From Candidatus Tectimicrobiota bacterium (lineage in GTDB: Bacteria > JACPSX01), in contig JACPSX010000211.1 of assembly GCA_016193065.1 (NCBI GenBank), positions 1 through 14,104 of the forward strand: 14,104 bases of DNA, written 5' to 3'. The notes below the pieces were generated by a model. It was not told the origin of the DNA, ran no database searches, and saw only the letters and a list, made by a program, of their open reading frames with translations. Shown piece after piece: positions 8,071 through 14,104 of this stretch; position 1 is the first letter of the stretch; each line of letters starts with the position of its first letter. A program made the translations under genes and the position numbers.

Positions 8071-9258
8071 ATGATATTCGAAAGGTTACACGCTGTGGAT
8101 CAATCTAATCCCCGGAAGACGGACGTCAGGAACGGATCAGCTTTCAGGTGGAGAACTTCCGTTGCCGCCTTGATCTTCCTGGTGGTTACGCTTCTCGCAA
8201 CCTTCCCGGCACGTTCCCAAGTCCCCGAAGAATCACAGACAGGAAACCCCAAAGAATCCGACCTGGATCTGGTTTCTCCGCCTCCTCCCAGCCCCAGCGC
8301 CGATTCCTCTGAATCCACGGACCTTCCGATTGCCCGCAATCGAGAGGTGGAGCGCTTCATCGACCAGTTTCGCCAGGCCCGCAAGAATTTTTCCAGAGTG
8401 CTGGAGCGCAGCGGACGCTACTTTACCGTCATGCGTACCATCCTCGCGGAGCAGAACCTCCCGGAGGACCTGGTGTATCTGGCGGTCATTGAAAGCGGGC
8501 TGTATTTTGATGCAACTTCTTCCTCCGGAGCCAAAGGGTTCTGGCAATTCCTGGGCGGCACCGCGAAGCGCTACGGCCTGGTGATCAACCGCTGGGTGGA
8601 TGATCGCCGCGATCCCATCAAGTCCACCCACGCGGCTGCCCGCTACCTGACGGACCTCTACGACATGTTCCAATCCTGGCTCCTTGCCCAGGCCGGCTAC
8701 AACGCCGGCGAAAACGCCATTCAGCGGGCCACGGAGAGAGGTGCGACAAAGGATTTCTGGGAACTTGCCCGCAAGGGGATGCTGCGCGAGGAAACCCGCA
8801 ACTTCGTGCCCAAGTTGATGGCGGCCGTGTTGATCGGGAAAAATCCGCAGGAGTACGGCTTCGGCGAGGTCAAGTACATGGCTCCCATGGAATACGAGGA
8901 GATTCCCGTCGAGGGTGAGATCGATCTGCGGGTTCTGGCCAAGCTGGGGCGGGTCTCGTATGACCAACTCCGGGATCTAAATCCGAGTCTTCTGGGTCCC
9001 TATACACCTCCTTCTTACCCAGGGGGGTACCGTTTGCGAGTCCCTCCCCAGAACGAAGAGAACCTCTTGCGGGCTCTCAAGCTGCTAATGAAAAAGGGGA
9101 AGCCCGCCTCTCGGTTTCACCGTGTGGCAGGGGGAGAAACCCCCGCAACAATCGCGGCGCGCTACGGGATTGCGGTTACCTCTCTCCTGAAGGCCAATCG
9201 CATTTCCGATCCCCGCCGTGTGAGAGTCGGCACTGCGCTGCAGATTCCGCTGGAATAG
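8071..9258 (+). CDS. Secreted MltD-like lytic transglycosylase with SLT domain and C-terminal LysM
   Basis: The product is a 395-residue exported murein lytic transglycosylase. It would cleave the glycan strands of peptidoglycan in the periplasm to leave 1,6-anhydro ends. There is a hydrophobic signal segment at about 30-45 (VAALIFLVVTLLATF) with a likely cleavage near PARSQ (46-50). No lipobox cysteine is seen, unlike E. coli MltD. A Pro/Ser-rich linker (about 66-85) follows. The SLT domain runs from about 110 to 260: AVIESG with catalytic Glu141, GAKGFWQF (153-160), AARYLTDLYD, and AQAGYNAGENAI (206-217). A degenerate LysM-like stretch (about 283-325) and a clear LysM module (349-395, FHRVAGGETPATIAARYG) follow and would bind peptidoglycan. 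The ATG at 8071 has a poorly spaced AAGGGG before it; GTG 8095 (with AAAGG nine bases upstream) would remove eight residues and give a tidier signal peptide. It is transcribed alone, convergent with gpmI. Confidence 0.93.
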   Translation: MIFERLHAVDQSNPRKTDVRNGSAFRWRTSVAALIFLVVTLLATFPARSQVPEESQTGNPKESDLDLVSPPPPSPSADSSESTDLPIARNREVERFIDQFRQARKNFSRVLERSGRYFTVMRTILAEQNLPEDLVYLAVIESGLYFDATSSSGAKGFWQFLGGTAKRYGLVINRWVDDRRDPIKSTHAAARYLTDLYDMFQSWLLAQAGYNAGENAIQRATERGATKDFWELARKGMLREETRNFVPKLMAAVLIGKNPQEYGFGEVKYMAPMEYEEIPVEGEIDLRVLAKLGRVSYDQLRDLNPSLLGPYTPPSYPGGYRLRVPPQNEENLLRALKLLMKKGKPASRFHRVAGGETPATIAARYGIAVTSLLKANRISDPRRVRVGTALQIPLE

Positions 9259-9382
9259 ACACCGGCCTCCGGGAGACAGCGCCTAAACTTCGGACGAATT
9301 TTTCCCGCATGTAAATTCCGCTTCGTGCCCAGCGAGCGCCATCCGGAGCCTGTTCCCCCAGTTTTTGCTGCTCCATAGGAAA

Positions 9383-9472
9383 GGGGCCGCTTCCCGTCCT
9401 TCGCTCCGGGTACCCGCTTGCGGGTGTTCCGTTGCTCCCGGCAGTTGCGCTCAGGACGGGAAAGTCGGCCCC
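9383..9472. repeat. 90-base foldback (long imperfect inverted repeat) with nested hairpin
   Basis: The left arm GGGGCCGCTTCCCGTCCT (9383-9400) and right arm AGGACGGGAAAGTCGGCCCC (9453-9472) are reverse complements except for two extra bases in the right arm. Within the 52-base loop is a perfect hairpin, ACCCGC (9412-9417) and GCGGGT (9420-9425), and an outer CCGGG/CCCGG pair. The ends are GC-rich and no transposase or obvious target-site duplication was seen. It could be a MITE-like or REP-like element, or a bidirectional terminator. Confidence 0.75.
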
Positions 9473-9491
9473 CTCGGAGCTCTCCCTCTGA

Positions 9492-9537
9492 AGGGGGTAG
9501 CCCCGCAGGCGACCTTATAGGGTCGCTCGAAGAGACC
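9492..9537 (+). repeat. Intergenic 46-base repeat, copy 1
   Basis: The unit begins AGGGGGTAGCCCCGCAGG, contains the hairpin GCGACC (9509-9514)/GGTCGC (9521-9526) with a six-base loop, and ends GAAGAGACC. It matches copy 2 at 9666-9711 at about 31 of 46 positions without gaps, and more if the hairpin loop is shifted by one base. Confidence 0.7.
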
Positions 9538-9584
9538 GGGTGTGCCCCGTAGGGCGCGACGGAGGGCACCCACGCAGGGGTGCC
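9538..9584 (+). repeat. Partial repeat module and hairpin
   Basis: GGGTGTGCCCCGTAGGGCG (9538-9556) resembles the 5' part of the 46-base repeat and directly abuts copy 1. GTGCCC (9542-9547) can pair with GGGCAC (9564-9569). A separate perfect seven-base-pair hairpin is formed by GGCACCC (9565-9571) and GGGTGCC (9578-9584). No T-run follows on either strand. Confidence 0.5.
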
Positions 9585-9635
9585 TACGAAGTCTTGCAGG
9601 CGCCGCACCCCCAGCCATCAAACACCTTGCACATT

Positions 9636-9664
9636 GGACAGTGGCAAGCTTCCCCATCCTGTCC
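9636..9664. repeat. Short inverted repeat
   Basis: GGACAG (9636-9641) pairs with CTGTCC (9659-9664), and TGG/CCA extends the stem inward past a two-base bulge. It stands immediately before repeat copy 2. Its role is unknown. Confidence 0.4.
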
Positions 9665-9665
9665 G

Positions 9666-9711
9666 AGGGGTTGCCCCCGTAGGCGATCTAAGCGGTTGCG
9701 AGGAAGAGACC
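9666..9711 (+). repeat. Intergenic 46-base repeat, copy 2
   Basis: This is the same module as copy 1: AGGGGTTGCCCCCGTAGG, then the hairpin GCGATC (9683-9688)/GGTTGC (9694-9699), and the identical end GAAGAGACC. The two hairpin differences from copy 1 (C to T in each arm) both convert G-C to G-U pairs, so all six pairs are kept in RNA. Confidence 0.7.
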
Positions 9712-9759
9712 TCTCAATCCGGCCGACACAACTGACGTCGCAAGCGCTTCGTGAGCCCA

Positions 9760-9840
9760 AGGGGGCTGCCCCGAGGACCGGGAGGGTAGCATTGCTTGGG
9801 AGTGGGCAAGGGTTCCCGGAGGCCGCTACGAAGAGAGGAG
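9760..9840 (+). repeat. Probable third, expanded or rearranged copy of the intergenic repeat, reaching into the gpmI 3' end
   Basis: AGGGGGCTGCCCCGAGG (9760-9776) matches the 5' part of the repeat, and GCTACGAAGAGAGG (about 9825-9838) resembles its 3' end (GCTCGAAGAGACC in copy 1). The middle is different and holds the pairings CCGGGA (9778-9783)/TCCCGG (9814-9819) and GGGG/CCCC. The gpmI stop codon (9826-9828) lies inside the 3' part. Confidence 0.45.
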
Positions 9841-11379
9841 GGGTTCTCCCGTCATCTCCTGGGGCAGAGGGAGGCCGGCGAGTTTCAGGATCGTCGGAGC
9901 GATATCGGCCAGGATCCCTTCCGGACGAATCGCTTGGTCGCGCAGAGAATCTCGTACGACAATGCAGGGGACTCGGTAGGCCGTATGGGCCGTATGAGGC
10001 CCTCCGGTATCGGGATCGATCATGCACTCGGCGTTGCCGTGATCGGCCGTGATGATGGCGATCCCGCCGGTCCGGGACACGGCCGCGACGACCCGGCCGA
10101 TCTGCTCATCCACAGTCTCGCAGGCTCGAATTGCGGCCGGGATCACCCCGGTGTGGCCCACCATATCCAGGTTCGCATAGTTGAGGATGATCAGTTCGAA
10201 GCGGCGGGAGTCAATCTGAGCGAGAACCGCGTCGGTCAAAGGGATCGCGCTCATCTCCGGTTTCCGATCGTAGGTCGGCACATCCCTGGGGGAGGGGACC
10301 AGGATTCTCTCCTCATTTTCGAAGGGTTCCTCGCGGCCACCGCTGAAAAAATAAGTGACGTGGGCGTATTTTTCCGTCTCGGCGATCCGCAGTTGCCGGA
10401 AGCCGAGGCGGGAGTAATGCTCGCCCAGGGTCTGCCTGAGGTTTTCAGGAGGAAATCCCACCGGGTAAGGAAACGTCGCGTCATATTCGGTCATGGTGAC
10501 AAAGCCGAGCAGGCTAGGGGCCTCTTTCCGATCAAATTCTGAAAAGAGGGGGTCGGCCAGCGCCCGAGTAAGCTGGCGCGCCCGGTCCGCCCGGAAATTG
10601 GCGAAGATAACCGCGTCTCCGTTCCGTATGGAACCCAGGGGTTTTCCGTTCCCGCTCACGATGACTGTGGGGGTCACAAACTCGTCGGTTTCCCCCAGTT
10701 CATAGGCCTTCTCGACCGCCTCCCACGGAGTCGGGGCCGGCCTGCCCTCCCCGCAGACAATGGCGCGATATGCTTTCTCCGTTCGCGGCCAGCGCCGATC
10801 ACGGTCCATGGCGTAGTAGCGTCCGGAAACGGTCGCAATGTCTCCAATTCCTTTTTCTCTCAAAAAATCCTCAAGCCCCTTCAGGTATCCCTGTGCGCTC
10901 GTGGGCGGGGTATCCCGGCCGTCAAGAAAGGCGTGGCAGTGGACCTGTTTTACACCCGCCTGGGCGGCCAGCGTCACCAGGGCCATGATGTGCTCCAGGT
11001 GACTGTGAACCCCGCCATCGGAGACGAGCCCCAGGATGTGCAGGTCGTCCGCGCCGTTTTTCCGCAACTGTTCACAGAGATCCAACAGGACCGGGTTGCG
11101 GAAAAAGTCTCCGCGGCGGATGGAGCGGTTAATGCGGGTGAGCTCTTGGTAGACAATGCGGCCGGCTCCCAGGTTCAGATGTCCCACCTCGGAGTTTCCC
11201 ATTTGACCATCGGGGAGTCCTACGGATTCCCCGGATGATTGCAGAAGGGTGTGGGGGAAACGGGCAAAGAGAGCATTCAGGTTTGGCGTCCTGGCCAGAG
11301 AAATCGCGTTTCCCCGGCCCGGTGCACCAGCTCCCCAGCCGTCGAGTATGATGAGAACTACGGGTGCCGCCACGCTCAT
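9826..11379 (-). CDS. gpmI: 2,3-bisphosphoglycerate-independent phosphoglycerate mutase
   Basis: GpmI interconverts 3- and 2-phosphoglycerate in glycolysis and gluconeogenesis; it is an alkaline-phosphatase-superfamily enzyme needing two Mn2+ ions. The 517 residues are the usual length. Metal and catalytic positions are all visible: Asp13 in LIILDGWG, Ser63 (the phosphorylated serine) in [24 protein letters not shown] (121-127), DGRDTPP (153-159), NFRADRAR (261-268), Asp405/His409 in NLDMVGHTG, Asp446/His447 in TADHGNAE, and a late His in HTAHT. ATG 11377-11379 is preceded by AAGGA six bases away. It is the last gene of the leftward run, 27 bases after rsfS. The final residues (LLSS, then TAG) lie in sequence that resembles the adjoining intergenic repeat. 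Confidence 0.97.
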   Translation of the reverse strand: MSVAAPVVLIILDGWGAGAPGRGNAISLARTPNLNALFARFPHTLLQSSGESVGLPDGQMGNSEVGHLNLGAGRIVYQELTRINRSIRRGDFFRNPVLLDLCEQLRKNGADDLHILGLVSDGGVHSHLEHIMALVTLAAQAGVKQVHCHAFLDGRDTPPTSAQGYLKGLEDFLREKGIGDIATVSGRYYAMDRDRRWPRTEKAYRAIVCGEGRPAPTPWEAVEKAYELGETDEFVTPTVIVSGNGKPLGSIRNGDAVIFANFRADRARQLTRALADPLFSEFDRKEAPSLLGFVTMTEYDATFPYPVGFPPENLRQTLGEHYSRLGFRQLRIAETEKYAHVTYFFSGGREEPFENEERILVPSPRDVPTYDRKPEMSAIPLTDAVLAQIDSRRFELIILNYANLDMVGHTGVIPAAIRACETVDEQIGRVVAAVSRTGGIAIITADHGNAECMIDPDTGGPHTAHTAYRVPCIVVRDSLRDQAIRPEGILADIAPTILKLAGLPLPQEMTGEPLLSS

Positions 11380-11406
11380 CGTGGTTCCTTGCCGAAAGGG
11401 GACTAT

Positions 11407-11802
11407 TTACAGAGTGGCCGGCCGGCGCTGGGGAGCCACCATAAAGGCACCGGCGCGTTCAACCCAGTGCTGGGCGGCCATGCCCCAGAGCCTCTCCAGA
11501 TCGTAAAATTTCCGAATTTCGGGTTGGAAGATATGGACGATAAATTCATCGTAGTCGAGCAAGACCCAACGCCCTTCGTCGTAGCCTTCGCGTCCCACGG
11601 GGTGGACGCCGTTTTGAGAGAGAACTTCATCGATCGCGTCGGCGATGGTCTTTACTTGCCGCTCGGATTGGCCGCTGCAAATTAAGAAGAAATCGGTGAT
11701 CGTGGAAAACTCACGCAAGTCCAGAAGAATGGAGTCTTGGGCCTTCTTTTCTTCTGCCACGCGACCACAAATCTTAAGCCTCTCTTCTACGCTTAACGCC
11801 AT
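11407..11802 (-). CDS. rsfS: Ribosome silencing factor RsfS (Iojap family)
   Basis: RsfS binds ribosomal protein L14 and blocks joining of the 30S and 50S subunits, lowering translation when nutrients are short. The 131-residue protein shows the family pattern: DSILLDLREFSTITDFFLIC (23-42), SGQSERQVKTIADAIDE (43-59), then GREGYDEGRWVLLDYDEFIVH (70-90) and the end segment FYDLERLWG (99-107). It is a little longer than the usual 105-120 residues because of a basic tail (APQRRPATL). The start overlaps the nadD stop by 10 bases and has a near-perfect Shine-Dalgarno. The nadD-rsfS pairing is very common in bacteria. In Geobacter-type clusters rlmH often follows rsfS, but here gpmI follows directly. 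Confidence 0.95.
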   Translation of the reverse strand: MALSVEERLKICGRVAEEKKAQDSILLDLREFSTITDFFLICSGQSERQVKTIADAIDEVLSQNGVHPVGREGYDEGRWVLLDYDEFIVHIFQPEIRKFYDLERLWGMAAQHWVERAGAFMVAPQRRPATL

Positions 11803-12482
11803 GAATCCTCCTTCAAGTAGAGTCCGTACTTCACGATGTGTCGCTCAACCGTCTCGGGTACCAGACCTGTCACGTCTCGCCCCTGGCGCAGACGGCTGCG
11901 GATTTCCGACGCCGAAATGTCCAGGGCCAGAATGGAAACCGCATACACACCATAGCGCGAGCCTTCGATTCGAATCATGCCGTGGTCCCCGCCGGGCCCG
12001 GCACGGTGGAACTCCAGCTCCGGATAGCTCGATCTCACGGTGTCCTGCAGCAGGGAAAAGAGGTCTCCCGCCTCGTGGCCGGGACGGTTGACCACGGCAA
12101 AATGGCAGCTCTTCAGGAGCTTGTCCGTGTCTTTCCAGGATCCCATTTCCGCAAACGCATCGCTGCCCAGGATAAAGAAGAAGTCGGTGCTGGCTGGGAA
12201 AAGCCTGCGCAACGCTTCTACAGTTTCAACCGAGTATGACTTTCCGGGACGTTCCACTTCCAGCGCGGAGACCGTGAAGGCGGGATGCGAATTGGTGGCC
12301 AGGTAGGCCATGGCCAGGCGGTGATAGGGGGCGAGAACCGGGTCTGCCTCCTTATGGGGGGGCTGCCCCGTTGGGATAAAGATGACCTGATCCAGTGCCA
12401 ACTTTTCCCGGACTTGAGCCGCGCACAGGAGGTGGCCGCAGTGGATCGGGTTAAATGTCCCTCCTAAGATGCCAAGCCGCAT
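11793..12482 (-). CDS. nadD: Nicotinate-nucleotide adenylyltransferase
   Basis: NadD adenylates nicotinate mononucleotide with ATP to give deamido-NAD, a late step of NAD synthesis. From ATG 12482 the protein has 229 residues. It carries the nucleotidyltransferase motif GGTFNPIHCGH (7-17), the substrate segment IPTGQPPHK (36-44), LGSDAFAEMGSWKD (105-118), and the second nucleotide motif DISASEIRSRL (188-198, the usual ISSTxIR position). It ends with VERHIVKYGLYL. A TTG codon just before the ATG is in frame and could be used, adding one residue; AGAGGG precedes both. The start lies 40 bases after proA's stop, the widest gap in this leftward run. The 3' end overlaps rsfS. Confidence 0.96.
   Translation of the reverse strand: MRLGILGGTFNPIHCGHLLCAAQVREKLALDQVIFIPTGQPPHKEADPVLAPYHRLAMAYLATNSHPAFTVSALEVERPGKSYSVETVEALRRLFPASTDFFFILGSDAFAEMGSWKDTDKLLKSCHFAVVNRPGHEAGDLFSLLQDTVRSSYPELEFHRAGPGGDHGMIRIEGSRYGVYAVSILALDISASEIRSRLRQGRDVTGLVPETVERHIVKYGLYLKEDSWR
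11807..11814 (-). promoter_or_regulatory. Strong ribosome binding site for rsfS
   Basis: On the minus strand GAAGGAGG stands four bases before ATG 11802, inside the 3' end of nadD. It is the best Shine-Dalgarno in the window and confirms the overlapping start. Confidence 0.75.
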
Positions 12483-12522
12483 CAACCCTCTTTGGAACCG
12501 GCGAATCCCCGGCCGAGTCAGG

Positions 12523-13788
12523 CTACTCCCGGATCTGTCCGCTCCCTTGTATAATGTACTTCGTACAGGTCAGATCTTCAAGGCCCATGGGCCCGCGCAC
12601 ATGGAGCTTCTGCGTGCTGATCCCCATTTCCGCCCCCAAGCCGAACTGGTTGCCGTCTGTGAAACGGGTGGAGGCATTGACGAATACGGCGGCGGCATCC
12701 ACCTCATCCAGAAACCGCCGCGAGTTTGCATAATCCGAGGTGATGATGGCCTCTGCGAGGCCCGATCCATGCCGCTCAATGTGAGCCAGAGCTTCTTCAA
12801 TATTATCGACCACCTTCACGGCCAAGATCAAATCCAGGTACTCCTCGTCCCAGTCCTGGTCTTGGGCCGCCCGAGCTCCGGGGAGAATGGCCTGGGTGCG
12901 GGGACAGCCCCGGATCTCGACGCCGGCCGGGCTGAAAATTTCCGATAGTTGCGGCAGAAAATAAGAGGCGACGGATTGGTGAACCAGCAGTGTCTCCATA
13001 GCGTTGCAAACACCGGGACGCTGGATCTTGGCATTCGTGCAGACCCGCAAGGCCATCTCCAGATCCGCGTGGGCGTCCACATAGGTATGGCACAGGCCCT
13101 TGTCGTGTTTGATGATCGGTACCCGGGAGTGTTCGGTCACCAAGGAGATCAGATCGGGGCCTCCCCGGGGAATGATCACGTCCAGGTGGCGGTCCATTTG
13201 CAGAAGTTCATGGACGGCGTCCCGGTCCGTGGTCTCAACGAGCTGCAAAGCCCCCGCGGGGATCCCCTGGCCGCTGGCGGCATCCGAGAGGATACGGGTA
13301 ATCGCTCGATTCGAATGGAACGCCTCGGATCCCCCTCTCAAAATGACGGCATTCCCCGATTTAAGACAGAGGGCTGCGGTATCCGCGGTCACATTGGGTC
13401 GAGATTCGTAGATCACCCCGATGACTCCCAGCGGGACCCTGACCTTTCCGATCAGGAGACCGTTGGGCCGACGCCACATTTTCGGCACTTCCCCGACCGG
13501 ATCGTGGAGAGTGGCGATCTCCAGGATCCCATCGGCCATGGCTTTCAGCCGCTGCTGGTTCAGGGTGAGGCGATCCACCATGGCGGCGCTGAGCCCTTTC
13601 TCCCGTGCGGCTGCACAATCCCGCCGGTTCGCTTCCAGAATGTCCTCCGCGTGCTCCAGTAGGCCGGCAGCCATGGCTCGCAAAGCCTCGTTCTTGACTG
13701 TGGTCGACACTTTGGCCAGAGAGCGGGAAGCGGCCCGGGCTTTCTGCCCCATGGCGAGGACCATTTGTTTCAAGACTTCCGTTGCCAC
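12523..13788 (-). CDS. proA: Gamma-glutamyl phosphate reductase (glutamate-5-semialdehyde dehydrogenase)
   Basis: ProA reduces gamma-glutamyl phosphate with NADPH to glutamate semialdehyde, the second step of proline synthesis. The 421 residues are typical. Visible features are an ALDH-like N-terminal helical region, VPLGVIGVIYESRPNVTAD (118-136), AVILRGGSEAFHSN (147-160), DVIIPRGG (203-210), PIIKHDKGLCHTYVD (224-238), the catalytic Cys261 in IQRPGVCNAMETL, and the C-terminal VNASTRFTDGNQFGLGAEMG and TQKLHVRGPMGLE. It starts at GTG (13786-13788), three bases after the proB stop, with GAGGT in the end of proB as the likely ribosome binding site. Adjacency to proB fits the known cooperation of the two enzymes, whose intermediate is unstable. 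Confidence 0.97.
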   Translation of the reverse strand: MATEVLKQMVLAMGQKARAASRSLAKVSTTVKNEALRAMAAGLLEHAEDILEANRRDCAAAREKGLSAAMVDRLTLNQQRLKAMADGILEIATLHDPVGEVPKMWRRPNGLLIGKVRVPLGVIGVIYESRPNVTADTAALCLKSGNAVILRGGSEAFHSNRAITRILSDAASGQGIPAGALQLVETTDRDAVHELLQMDRHLDVIIPRGGPDLISLVTEHSRVPIIKHDKGLCHTYVDAHADLEMALRVCTNAKIQRPGVCNAMETLLVHQSVASYFLPQLSEIFSPAGVEIRGCPRTQAILPGARAAQDQDWDEEYLDLILAVKVVDNIEEALAHIERHGSGLAEAIITSDYANSRRFLDEVDAAAVFVNASTRFTDGNQFGLGAEMGISTQKLHVRGPMGLEDLTCTKYIIQGSGQIRE

Positions 13789-13791
13789 CTC

Positions 13792-14104
13792 TTACACCTC
13801 CAGAAGAACCAGATCGTCCCGGTGGATCACCTCGTCGTAGTCCTTGCGCCCCAGGATGGACTCGATGGAGTCCGTATGAGCCCCTTTGATTTTCGCCAGA
13901 TCCCGGGCGCTGTAGTTGACCAGGCCTCGGGCGAATTCCCGCAGGTCCTGTCCGAGGCAGCTGACGGCATCTCCGAAGGTAAAGCTTCCCCGCACATCGA
14001 CAACTCCGGAAGGGAGCAAGCTCTTGCCGTGCCGCACCAGAGCCTCCTTGGCCCCGTCGTCGACCGTGATTTCCCCCCGCGGCCGCAGGGTATGGAGGAT
14101 CCAG
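13792..14104 (-). CDS. proB: Glutamate 5-kinase, C-terminal part (PUA domain), truncated by window edge
   Basis: Only the last ~103 codons are in the window; the gene continues past 14104. The frame remains open to the edge and reads WILHTLRPRGEITVDDGAKE, then ALVRHGKSLLPSGVVDVRGS and FTFGDAVSCLG. It ends with YDEVIHRDDLVLLEV. This is the linker and PUA domain of glutamate 5-kinase; the amino-acid kinase domain lies outside. ProB phosphorylates glutamate to start proline synthesis and is normally feedback-inhibited by proline, a property of the part not seen here. A GTG at 14035-14037 is internal and not a start. The stop is three bases before proA. Confidence 0.95.
   Translation of the reverse strand, partial: WILHTLRPRGEITVDDGAKEALVRHGKSLLPSGVVDVRGSFTFGDAVSCLGQDLREFARGLVNYSARDLAKIKGAHTDSIESILGRKDYDEVIHRDDLVLLEV

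Larger units (their letters stand above)
9259..9825. other. Structured non-coding intergenic region between convergent genes
   Basis: These 567 bases lie between the lytic transglycosylase stop and the gpmI stop. Frames here on either strand give Arg/Pro/Gly-rich, low-complexity products with no recognisable family. Bases 9259-9376 hold nothing I can name. From 9377 onward the DNA is a chain of GC-rich hairpins and repeated modules, listed separately. No canonical T-run terminator was found for either gene; the hairpins may serve to end transcription from both sides. Confidence 0.7.

Noticed and set aside
9383-9472. Integron attC site or tRNA gene in the foldback
   Set aside because: No attC-type core (RYYYAAC/GTTRRRY) pairs at the ends, no integron integrase or cassette gene nearby, and no T-loop (GTTCRA) or cloverleaf pattern.
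9162-9657. Possible small genes on the minus strand in the intergenic region
   Set aside because: Their translations are Arg/Pro/Gly-rich and run through the foldback and repeats; no start signal or family motif was seen.
9259-9825. CRISPR array
   Set aside because: Repeat copies are diverged and unevenly spaced (about 45, 129 and 94 bases) and no cas gene is present.
9540-10052. Plus-strand frame running from the intergenic repeats into the gpmI region
   Set aside because: Composition is low-complexity and the second half is antisense to the well-conserved end of GpmI.
12523-13788. HGSGLAEAI in ProA in place of the commoner HGSxHT/SEAI motif
   Set aside because: I believe this variant occurs in other ProA sequences and the catalytic Cys261 and cofactor motifs are intact, so it is not treated as a defect.

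Overview
The window is a GC-rich bacterial chromosome segment made almost entirely of housekeeping genes. A Gram-negative host is suggested by the 3' end of an ADP-heptose (LPS core) gene and a MltD-like lytic transglycosylase. Two features recall Desulfuromonadota/Geobacter-type or neighbouring deep-branching Gram-negative phyla: the order proB-proA-nadD-rsfS-gpmI, and a small PurL with separate PurS and PurQ. The sequence alone does not fix the phylum. GTG starts are common (the DHS-like gene, purB, purC, proA).

Region 1 (1-7970, + strand) is one tightly packed, probably co-transcribed run: 'hldE/rfaE2 (partial) - deoxyhypusine-synthase-like gene - purB - purC - purS - purQ - purL - purF. 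Most junctions overlap by 1-8 bases or are separated by only a few bases. The pur genes supply the PRPP amidotransferase (purF), the three-part FGAM synthase (purS, purQ, purL), SAICAR synthetase (purC) and adenylosuccinate lyase (purB). The other steps of de novo purine synthesis must be encoded elsewhere. The one gene without a known job is the 330-residue DHS-like protein between the heptose gene and purB.

Region 2 (7971-9258) has a 100-base spacer with a possible promoter and an imperfect inverted repeat. It is followed by a secreted lytic transglycosylase with a LysM domain.

Region 3 (9259-9825) is 567 bases of non-coding DNA between convergent genes. It is unusually structured: a 90-base foldback, two 46-base direct repeat copies whose hairpin changes keep pairing, two or more partial copies of the same module, and further GC-rich hairpins. 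One module end appears to run into the gpmI stop codon.

Region 4 (9826-14104, - strand) is a second compact run read leftward: proB (partial, C-terminal PUA domain) - proA - nadD - rsfS - gpmI. It covers proline synthesis, NAD synthesis, ribosome silencing and glycolysis.

No phage, IS element, CRISPR array, defence system, tRNA or rRNA was found. The points most worth follow-up are the DHS-like gene, the intergenic repeat family, and a short AT-rich patch inside purB.
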